DNA of 64,000 nucleotides from Zygnema cylindricum. Its lineage: Eukaryota > Streptophyta > Zygnematophyceae > Zygnematales > Zygnemataceae. Every line of letters starts with the position of its first letter. Position 1 is the first letter of the stretch. Shown piece after piece: positions 32,119 to 41,159 of the stretch. The notes beneath the pieces were generated by a model, which saw nothing but the letters and a program-made list of their open reading frames with translations, ran no database searches and was not told the DNA's origin. Location of the stretch: the NCBI GenBank assembly GCA_037447655.1, contig JBBHKE010002693.1:241718-305717 (forward strand), in the 5' to 3' direction. A program made the position numbers and the translations under genes.

Positions 32119-33971
32119 TGCAATTCTGTTTCCTCCATTGGACCACAAAATACAGGAAGCCTCTAGATATTATTTAACTAACCCATTTCAAGCCACAACC
32201 ACTGCTGTCCGAAAGGCAAACAAACATCTTCACTGCACCTTCGTGTAGCCTGGACTCCCATGAGTCCGTAGCAAAAAGAGTCACTGAAAACTGTTGTTCA
32301 ACAACCACCGGTGCAGGTGGAGGAGCTGCAGTAGTAGTAGAAGTAGACATGATACACTCTCAGAAGCTATCAAGAATCCTACCAAACAGTTGTTCTTAAG
32401 TGCTCACCAATTCTTTTACAAGCATCCAAACTTCACAAAACTCTATCATAATAGAGAGTAGCATAAACAGTGATAACTCCCAAAGTTTTAGCACAATTGA
32501 CCCGACAACACTTAAGATATAATACTCAGAAGCTTCCCAAAAACTGTCTGCAGTTTTACTACTTAAGTCTGGATACATAATACGTTATGAGTCCTAAATC
32601 TTATACTTGTGTTGAACTGGCAACACAGTGTACTTGAGAGGTACATCAAACCACCAAGCTACCATTAATTTGTCAAGCTACCATTGAGCTATCACTAAGC
32701 TACCACTGAGCTATCACTAAGCTACCTAGAATCGTATCTATCGTAGTTGCTCTATCCTGTACAGAATCACATAAAAAATATCATACGCTGCGTTGTCCGT
32801 ACGGACCATATCAAATATAATCATGGTTGCATTGTCCTGTCTGTGTTGCAGCTTCGCTGCTGCGGTGCTCTGCTGCTGCGCTGCTCTGGTGCTGCGCTGC
32901 TCTGCAATATAGCAGCTGCTCTGCTGTATAGCAACTGCTCTGCTGTATAGCAGCTGCTCTGCTGTATAGCAACTGCTCTGCTGTAAAGCAGTTGCGCTGC
33001 TCTGATGTATAGCAGTTGCGCTGCTCTGTCTGTATAGCAGCTGCGCTGCTTTGTCTGCAAAGCAGCTGCGCTGCTCTGAGATTGAAAGCTTTCCAAAAAG
33101 ACAACAAAAACGGCCAACCAGCCGATAAGTTATAAGCCGGCAAATGCCAATTTTATACAACCTCTTAAAGAGAGAGAAGACTATCTACCAGATTTTTTCT
33201 AAGTCCTAGCTCCCTCTCACAACCCCTATCTACTAATTGTACGAACCAATCAGAATACTGTACAGTACATAAAAGTACTACTGCCGATGTACTTTTTGTA
33301 CGACCGTTGTACGACAAGGCCATTAAGCGGACGCGTGTCCATTTCCCACTCGTCCCTACGTTCCTCGGAATTCCTGTGACCAAATGTTATCTCTCCACGT
33401 GGCGCCAGGTTATGCCATGTCACTAAATGCCAAAGTGACTATTCCGGGATTTCGACGATGATATGCGCCGTTGGATTTGACTCGTAATACAATCTCAACT
33501 GTTATAAATACTTGCGCGATATTTGTTTCGCTGTCCAAACAAAATGCGCGGTATTTGTTTCAAAGTAGTATCGTACTTCGTACTTTATAAAACTGTATCT
33601 ATGCATGTCGTATAGAGTTTCAGTTAAATGAATTTGTTCCCTCCTTAATGAATATATATCTATCACATACTATATCATTTAGCATTGGTCCTAGTCTAAT
33701 AGGAAAAAGCTGACCGCTATCGGCCAACTTGACGAACGGCAGGTACCGGGATAAAATCCCGGGTCCGTCAGGTATATTTGTAGTAACCTACTACAAATAA
33801 CTGCATGTTGAACTAAGGCAGCCATGGCTCAACAATTCTCACCCTCTCCATCTCGGTGACTACAACAAGTATAAAGAAGGAGGTGGAGGAATGCTGTCCG
33901 TCCTTTTCTTTTCTTTTAATACTAAAATATTTAAACCTAGAAAAAACTCTAGATATCTATTAATTTCAACA
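32119..33971 (-). repeat. Solo LTR of a copia-related family inside the gypsy element
   Basis: 1853 bp with TG...CA ends and the perfect duplication AGTGA (32114-32118 and 33972-33976). Removing it and one AGTGA rejoins the RNase H frame exactly (VHSE-NKALF). It is a diverged relative of the 1.05-kb copia LTRs, sharing the AGCAAAAAGA block, the CTAAGTCCTA...CCCTCTCACA block, the AGCCATGGCT block and the end ACCTAGAAAAAACT...CAACA. It is about 0.8 kb longer, partly through the tandem repeats at 32830-33080. Only one LTR remains, which points to LTR-LTR recombination. Confidence 0.85.
32830..33080. repeat. GC-rich tandem repeat CTGCTCTGCTGTATAGCAG
   Basis: About a dozen imperfect copies of a 10-20 bp unit (TGCTGCGCTGCTCTG, CTGCTGTATAGCAACTG), each with GCTGC/GCAGC self-complementarity. 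Long frames on both strands here are artefacts of the repeat. Confidence 0.8.
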
Positions 33972-35675
33972 AGTGAGAATAAAGCACTCTTCTATCTACA
34001 AAGATTAAGTGATGCACAGATTATGTGTGGTAGACAAGTTAGGTGGATATATGAATTGGCTATTTTCAAATTTAATGTAAAACATATTCTTGAAAAGACA
34101 AATATGGTAGCAAATCCTTTAAGTAGATGTTTTCAAATAAGTGTGATGGTTCGGAATGAATTGTTTTTAGATGCTGTTAGAAATGGTTGTGATAAAGATC
34201 TTTATTTTACTGTGATTTGAAAAAATATTTCGGGAGGGAATTCTGATCCATTGAATAATCGATTAACTGAGAGGCAGGTCAAAAACTTTAGAATAGAAGA
34301 TGGTTTACTGTATTTGCGAACAGGGAATAGATTATGCATTCCTGAAATGGGAGACTTAAGAAAACAACTTTCACAAAAAGCCCATAAGCATTTAGTAGGT
34401 CGAGATAAAGTTCTTAGTCGGTTGCAGAGTAGGTTGTTTTGGCCCGGGATGGCAAAAGAGTTGTCAAAATATGTGGAAAGTTGTGTCCCTTGCCAACACA
34501 GTAAACCTAGTAACCCGAAACCTAGAGGTCTCTTAAAACCTTTAGATATCCCCAAAAGACCGTAGGAATCTGTTAGTATGGATTTCATTGTCAGGCTGCC
34601 AGCTACATCTGGTTACATCCAGAAAAAATGACAGAATCATGGTAGTAGTCGATAGGTTCAGTAAAATGGCAATCTTTATACCTTGTAAAACTACTCATTA
34701 AGTTGTGGATATTGCAAAGTTATATTCTGACGTGGTTAGACATCATGGAGTTCCCTTGTCTATAGTCAGTGATAAAGATTCTAATTTTACGTCTGCATTT
34801 TGGAAAGAATTGCAGCAAAATTAAGGCACTGAATTAAAAATGAGTACCTCTTATCATCCCTAGACAGATGGACAGACAGAAAGGATGAACCGTACACTGG
34901 AGGAAATACTTAAGACTGTTAACAGTGGAGTTCAGAACACGTGGGAATTTTAACTCCCATTAATGGAATTTGCATACAACTCATGTAAACATGTTAGTAC
35001 AAGATTCTCACCATTTGAAGTTGCATACTGATACCAGCCAAGAGAAGCATTAGACTTAATAACAGGGGTCACTCAAGAGAATAGAGGTTTTAGAATAGAG
35101 TTTTGGGAAAATATTCAAACAGTTTGGAAAACAGTCAAGGATGCATTAATAGAGTCAAAAACAAGGCAAGAATTAAATGCTAACTGCAAACGGGGTGATA
35201 GGGCAGTAAACACAGTTGACAAGATTTGGCTTTCTACAACTCATTACAGATGCAAGATCGAGGGACAATTGGATCCTACGGGGAAATTTGCTCATAAGTA
35301 CACTGGACCATTTACTGTAATCAAGATGATATCGTCAATTGCTGCCAAATTGGACTTTCCCCCTTCCACAAAAATTCATCCAGTGATACACATCAGTCAA
35401 TTGAGACTAGCATATATTCGACCAACTGAAGGAGAATTGGAATTCGATCCTTCAATAATTATAGAACCAGAGGTCAACAGATGGGTAATAGATTGGGTTG
35501 GTCAACGGTTGAAGGTTAGCAATACTATGTTCTGGGAAGTGCATTATCTAGGAAATCCAGAAGATGAGTTGACTTTAGAAGATAAAAATTCTGAGTTTAA
35601 ACAAATGTATTGGAGGGATAATAATATAGAAGTCCCGTCTTGAGAATGAAAGGTGTTTTAACTATAGTTAAAAAT

Positions 35676-35688
35676 AAGGAGGGGATGA
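35676..35688 (+). promoter_or_regulatory. gypsy polypurine tract
   Basis: AAGGAGGGGA followed by TGA lies directly before the 3' LTR, as expected for the second-strand primer. Confidence 0.7.
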
Positions 35689-36657
35689 TGTAATAGTAAT
35701 AGTGGAGCTAACTTGTTCGGAAAAGGGTATTTAGGTGTTATAAATATAGAGGAATGAATTTGGTGGACGTCCGCGATAGAATCCCACATTTTGGAGGTGT
35801 ATTTCAAAAGTTATAGCGATTAGTGTATTTAGACTACAGCGTAGGATCAAACTAACAAGTGGGTTTTTTGTTACGAGTTAAGGGTCAAACTAGCCGTAGA
35901 ATTTAAGGCGTACGTTTATAAAGTACCAAACAAAATCAATATTTCGTTTGGTACGCACAATGGTTCGTTCCCTACAATTTTTAGTACGAAACGACACTTT
36001 CACTTTATGGAATTTCGAAGGAAGTTTCGCGTGCGAAATTTCCGACGCACGTTCGTGCGAAGTCGCGTTTCGTTTGGTGCGCACTTTTGCACGTAAATTC
36101 TACGTAGTGAAACGTAGCGTTTGATTGGTTATAAATGCTACGTAGTTAGTAAGAGATTTTGCACGTTTTTGCATTTGGTCAATATGAGTCCTTGTTGATC
36201 AATGATTCGCCCAGGTAAAACCTGTTCAACGGAGCGTTGACTCTGATCTGGCGAGTCTACGGCGATAATGGATAAATAGTGAAGTCTTAGAGGAGAGTAG
36301 ACATCTTTTCCTTTGGAACAGTTTGTGGAAAGATCTTGGTCCTGAGCGAAGAGTACCAAATTGGAGCAATGACATTTTTGCACTGAAATCTCTTACAAAC
36401 CAAGTAGTGTTTTAGTAGTTAAAGGATAGAATTATTTAAGAGTGGAGAGCAGTGGAAATACTTTAATAAGAAGGGTTGAGCCACGAGGGCAAGAGACCAA
36501 GCTAATGTTATGTGGACAGAAGCTTCTTCTAATTTAAAGTTCATTTCTTTATGTGAGTGCTTTCCAATGTGAATGTGTAATTTTCCAATGTTTGGAATGT
36601 GTGGCTGAAATTGGATGTAGTAATTGGTTTTTCTTAGAAGTAGGAGATCCTATTACA
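35689..36657 (+). repeat. gypsy 3' LTR
   Basis: 969 bp, starting TGTAATAG and ending CCTATTACA. It aligns with 27507-28566 over its length, with one copy of the unit duplicated there. Divergence between the two LTRs is clearly greater than between the copia LTRs, so this element is older. Confidence 0.88.
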
Positions 36658-36662
36658 CCCTA

Positions 36663-37440
36663 CACAACCATCTAAAAAATACACGTACTATACGCGGCGC
36701 ATAGTAATGTAGCGAGACGTGATTTACGACGGGTCTTGTCACTTAGGGTGAGGCTCCATTGGGAAAAAATGTCGTTGCTTACTGAAAGTCGTACTGTTTC
36801 GTACACTGTCGTACCCAAAAAAAAATTTGTCAGAAAGACAAGCCTACTGAATGAGGGATTTGATTCTCCACGTTTATGGGCGTAAACATAGATCGTCAGA
36901 TGCATAATCGGATACGTCGTCGTCTGGAACTTTCAGTTCGCAACAAGTGACTCGGAGTAGGTTAATTGTAAGCGCCTGAACGAATAGCATCGTGCCTCAT
37001 GAAAAAATGAACAAACATCCACAACGATCGCGCGACCAAGTGGGAACACGTCGCGTATGACATGTGCCTTCCGCCAGGGAGGATGCGAGGCCACCGGAAG
37101 CCGCAAGAAAATATTTGACGGAGGATATTGTTTCACGCTTCTGTTATCATCCACTAACCATTCTAACATATTGGTCCGCTTTTACAAATCTTAAATTCCG
37201 TCCGCCCGTACAGATTTTATTCAATGCGTCGTACGAGTCACTTTTTACCTTAGCTGGTACAAATATGTGGTCACAATTTGCTGTCAGAGATTCTTTGAAT
37301 ATTGTTAAAATCATATCCATCTATTACATGGACCAATCAAAGTGTGCTACGCAGATATTATGTCGGTTACTGACCCGACACAATGGAACGATGGCTTTAG
37401 TGTGATTCACAGGAAGGCCGCGGAATACTTGTTCTGTACA
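36663..37440. other. Intergenic; possible decayed Harbinger-like end
   Basis: At about 36747 the sequence GGGTGAGGCTCCATT, preceded by TTA, resembles the GGGTGAA/GTTCCATTAG end of the TNA family. No matching right end was found. No gene is supported. Confidence 0.3.
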
Positions 37441-37860
37441 CCGTTGCTCGGTCGCGTGGCGGGATGCTGAATCGAGAGACGAAACGTACAGCTCTCCGCA
37501 ACCCCTTTAAAGATATTAGTCTAATACCCCGGGTTTCCGTGGCGTCACCGCATATGCGGTGGCGGGTTTGATCGAAGATCGTCACCAAAAGCGTGCGATC
37601 GTACGCGTCACCATAACGTCGACAGGGCTTCCGTACATATAAAGGGGTCTGCCTAGTTGTCCGATTCGTTGGCGCTGCCCAAAGGATTAAGTGAGTGCGC
37701 GGCGGCGGCGGCCAGTTCACCGCCTGGCGTCCTTCCCGGTGGACTGAGAGTTGTAGCGTTCGATGCGCTCTTGGGACTATATCTGGCGCTCATCACGTGC
37801 GTGAGTTGATCTCGATTAGCAGAGACCTGGCTAATCCAGCTTCCTTCTTTGATGATGATG
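37441..37860 (+). promoter_or_regulatory. GC-rich island with TATA box, product unknown
   Basis: Clearly GC-richer than its surroundings, with a CACCGCATATGCGGTG palindrome (about 37547-37562) and CATATAAAGG at about 37636-37645. The following ~200 bp (GGCGGCGGCGGCC, ATCTCGATTAGCAGAG) contain no long frame. It could be a promoter with a non-coding transcript or an unrecognised element. I cannot say which. Confidence 0.3.
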
Positions 37861-38094
37861 ATTGATATATCATTTTATGGTGGTAGAGTTATATTTACAA
37901 ATAAAAAAATAAAGAAAATAATAAAATAGCTATATTTGACACCTTTTGGTTTTAACACTGGCATTGGTGTGGGACGTACATTTGGGTGGTACAGTACAGT
38001 ACTTTATTTAGCCACGATCCTAGCTGGATATGAAAGTTTTGGAACACCTTTTGATTTATGTGCGTATTATATTCATACGCTATTTCTGTTAGTA

Positions 38095-39087
38095 CAGTAC
38101 AACGCGAATCGTAATTAGAGTAAATAACTCTAATTCGGTCGCCCTAAATTTCGACTCTATAACGTTAAATACAGTAAACTATTCTAAAATTTTCATTATG
38201 TTATTTAAGGTAAGGTTAAATTAGCGTCAAAGATTATAATATTGGTTCGTTTTATATAGTGTGGAGTATGGACGACGTCTGACTGTGCAAAATTGTACTT
38301 TTATAAGTAAACAGGTACAAATAATGATTTAATAGAATCGCGTTGGCACGTGAAATCGCACTAAACAAAAAGACTCAATCACATCGAAAAAAGTTGTTCG
38401 CATAACTCTCGTCCGTCGACAACATCGTCGTCAGTGTGAACACTTACGTTAATTTACATGCTAGAATTTTATAGTAAAACGGAGACAATACGTATTTGTC
38501 TTTATTCCCATAATCACTTTGTAACTGTAATTCAACGTTTTACGTATTCAGTTAGAATAGGGAACTTCGCACCAATTTCATTAAACATGTATTCTAATAT
38601 AAGATCGTGTCTGTTTTATCGTAAATATTAACTATCAAAAAACCAGACTTACTAAAATGACCCTTGAAAGGAGTAAGTTTTAACAATAATATGGGTTTTC
38701 TACCATAATGGCACATGAAATAGAGTAACCATATTGACAAAATAGAATAAATATACATCATTTGGCGTGGGTGGTGTATGTCGTGAGGCAACGCCAAATG
38801 CGGACAGACCTCATAAAATGTAATCTTCTTGGACCAATCACAGTGACACTTTCTTTGTCCAATCACAGCCGCTCTTTTTTCTTTTTGGTCCCCTTTGGAA
38901 TTTGACAACCGCCGCCATCCTGACTGCGCCGCCATCCCAAAAATCTCTCCATTTTTTTCAATAGGGATCTGTGAAAGTCTCACTTCTTTTTTCCCCGCCA
39001 TGGATTGCACGTTGCCCACGTCATCGCTTTCCTGCCATCTGCTTACTTTCTTAGGGTGCTTACTTTTTTACGGTTTTGTTGTTCGAA
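38095..39087. mobile_element. Tc1-like terminus fused to a longer repeat (copy 1)
   Basis: Starts with CAGTACAACGCGAATCG after TA (38093-38094) and follows the 634-bp MITE as far as about 38445. It then continues into about 0.7 kb not present in the short copies. That longer part recurs, inverted, at 48930-49800 with many substitutions. It contains GCCGCCATCC motifs and leads directly into the small reading frame at 39088-39243. It may be a larger member of the family or a captured host fragment. Confidence 0.5.
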
Positions 39088-39243
39088 ATGGTGAAAAATT
39101 TGTTGCCAGCCTACTCCACCATTGATGATGAGGCAAGATCCTACTCTCTTACTGCAATGGTTGAACATGATATTACAGAAGTAACAGACAATGAAGGAAA
39201 ACTGGAAAAATATCAAAGTACAAAATTGGAAAAGAAAACTTAA
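39088..39243 (+). CDS. Short 51-aa frame shared by the inverted repeat pair
   Basis: An ATG-to-TAA frame with the core LLPAYSTIDDEARSYSLTAM. The inverted counterpart near 49035-48920 encodes LFPANSTIGDKASAYSLT in the same relative position and then stops. The similarity survives at protein level despite heavy nucleotide divergence, hinting at a once-coding exon inside the repeat. No family is recognised and no membrane or catalytic motif is evident. It may be a gene fragment carried by the transposon. Confidence 0.35.
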   Translation: MVKNLLPAYSTIDDEARSYSLTAMVEHDITEVTDNEGKLEKYQSTKLEKKT

Positions 39244-39250
39244 AAGACAA

Positions 39251-40847
39251 AGTAGAGTTATCTTTCTAATTTTTTGGGTAATTATTTGTTTGTATAACCT
39301 GTCTAATTATATGCCTATTTATCTGTCTATCTATCTATCAATATATCTATCAATCTGTCTATATCATTAATTAATATTAATATAATAAACGACGAGGCAT
39401 TTTTGTCGCTGGATTATAAACCAGTTATGATTCATGCTACAGCTAACTAATTAATTGACTCAACCGACCAATCGGCGACGTAAGTGTGTCGCCACTGAAC
39501 TGTAAATCAGCAATAACGGAATATCGCTATCCAATTAAAAAACAGTAAGGACGTTGTGTCATTGCTAAAAAATCCTCCCGGTATGAGGCAATGTCATCGC
39601 TGAAAATCCCACCGGCAATGAGACACTGTCAACGCTAATGAAATCACAATGAAATAGTCCATGTCACTGGTGCAACAGCGATCAGCGATGGGGCGGGCTC
39701 GTCGCCTAATATCAATAACGTAATAATCATGTTTGTGTATCAAAGGTAAAAACTAACAATCTGTTCACCAGTTACAACATCATGTTTCCCATAGGTGAAT
39801 GACAAACACACGGTAACACATTAAGCATGACACACAAGCGCTCGTACACATACTCATATATTGCAAAAAAAAAATCGTGTTTTCTAAAATGGTCGTGTTA
39901 CACATCGTTTTGGCATACTTACTTTACAATAAAGTAAATAAAAAAATTGCAAAAACAATCACATTGTAGTAAGAGACACACTATGCGGCGTATTACCCCT
40001 ATGATATTGTATGATAACTCCTATCTCCTAAATCCTAATACTCCTAAGATAAGTAGGGTTATCTTTCTAATTTTTTGGGTAATTATTTGTTTGTATAACC
40101 TGTCTAATTATATGCCTATTTATCTGTCTATCTATATATCAATATATCTATCAATCTGTCTATATCATTAATTAGTATTAATACAATAAACGACGAGGCA
40201 TTTTTGTCGCTGGATTATAAACCAGTTATGATTCATGCTACAGCTAACTAATTAATTGACTCAACCGACCAATCGGCGACGTAAGTGTGTCGCCACTGAA
40301 CTGTAAATCAGCAATAACGGAATATCGCCATCCAATTAAAAAACAGTAAGGACGTTGTGTCATTGCTAAAAAATCCTCCCGGTATGAGGCAATGTCATCG
40401 CTGAAAATCCCACCGGCAATGAGAAACTGTCAACGCTAATGAAATCACAATGAAATAGTCCATGTCACTGGTGCGACAGCGATCAGCGATGGGGCGGGCT
40501 CGTCGCCTAATATCAATAACGTAATAATCATGTTTGTGTATCAAAGGTAAAAACTAACAATCTGTTCACCAGTTACAACATCATGTTTCCCATAGGTGAA
40601 TGACAAACACACGGTAACACATTAAGCATGACACACAAGCGCTCGTACACATACTCATATATTGCAAAAAAAAAATCGTGTTTTCTAAAATGGTCGTGTT
40701 ACACATCGTTTTGGCATACTTACTTTACAATAAAGTAAATAAAAAAATTGCAAAAACAATCACATTGTAGTAAGAGACACACTATGCGGCGTATTACCCC
40801 TATGATATTGTATGATAACTCTTATCTCCTAAATCCTAATACTCCTT
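39251..40847. repeat. Tandem duplication, two ~0.8-kb units (801-bp period)
   Basis: Unit 1 (39251-40046) and unit 2 (40052-40847) are nearly identical; I saw only a handful of single-base differences. Each has a CTATCTATCTAT-type microsatellite, GACGAGGCATTTTTGTCGC, repeated variants of GAGGCAATGTCATCGCTG, and a conserved small frame at its end. No transposon ends were recognised. The near-identity points to a recent unequal exchange or to an assembly duplicate. Confidence 0.9.
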
Positions 40848-41006
40848 ACATTTTTAAAACAGGTAAGACAAGCCAAAGCAACAAAAGTTGCAAAACTATG
40901 TCACTCCTACGCTCCAAGAACCACTCCTTACATTTTTAAAACAAGTAAACAAACCAAAACAACAAAAATTGCAAAACTATGTCACTCCTACGCTCCAAGA
41001 ACCACC
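40842..41006. repeat. 82-bp tandem duplication
   Basis: The block CTCCTTACATTTTTAAAACA...CTCCAAGAACCA occurs twice in a row (starting 40842 and 40924) with several differences. It abuts the end of the 0.8-kb duplication. Confidence 0.85.
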
Positions 41007-41159
41007 AAAATACATACATGGGAATGCTTAGGCAATAGCAAGACCTTAAAATTCGCCCCCTTCCGTGAATTGTTCGTCCGTAACCTCATTTTTTTGAGTA
41101 GCGATGTCAACGTTTTGAGAATTTCCGAGAGATTCCGGTGCCTTTGCCAATGGAGGTGA

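Larger units (their letters stand above)
30660..35643 (+). pseudogene. gypsy pol: protease, RT, RNase H, integrase (broken)
   Basis: Protease lies at about 30890-31150 (VDSGATRNF, LGKLWL). RT begins near 31640 (KKHIQPKKSPYGAPILFF) but jumps after KKNDGT (about 31735) to the end of the connection region, so the palm with the YxDD motif is deleted. RNase H starts at about 31830, is split by the LTR at 32119-33971 and resumes with NKALFYLQRL. Integrase has the HHCC finger at about 34380-34500 (CVPCQHSKPSN). Its catalytic core at 34580-35230 is riddled with stops. An intact 124-residue C-terminal stretch (35269-35643) holds KYTGPFTVIK and a chromodomain-like tail. It cannot be functional. Confidence 0.85.
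27507..36657 (+). mobile_element. Ty3/gypsy LTR retrotransposon, degenerate
   Basis: Exact 5-bp target duplication CCCTA (27502-27506 and 36658-36662) brackets LTRs at 27507-28566 and 35689-36657. Inside the order is a tRNA-Met primer site, gag with zinc knuckles, protease, RT (core deleted), RNase H, integrase and a C-terminal GPF-type domain. Integrase after RT/RNase H defines Ty3/gypsy. The C-terminal module suggests a chromovirus-like lineage. Coding parts carry many stops and shifts, and part of RT is missing. A 1.85-kb solo LTR of another family is inserted in RNase H. It is older and more decayed than the copia element at 2-8.5 kb. Confidence 0.92.

Noticed and set aside
32738-33160. 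Repetitive proteins of up to 140 aa on the minus strand and 67 aa on the plus strand
   Set aside because: All are translations of the same GCTGC-rich tandem repeat in several frames and both strands, inside a solo LTR.
39088-40847. The 0.8-kb tandem units as an LTR pair
   Set aside because: No internal region, primer site, polypurine tract or TG...CA ends. The units are directly adjacent.
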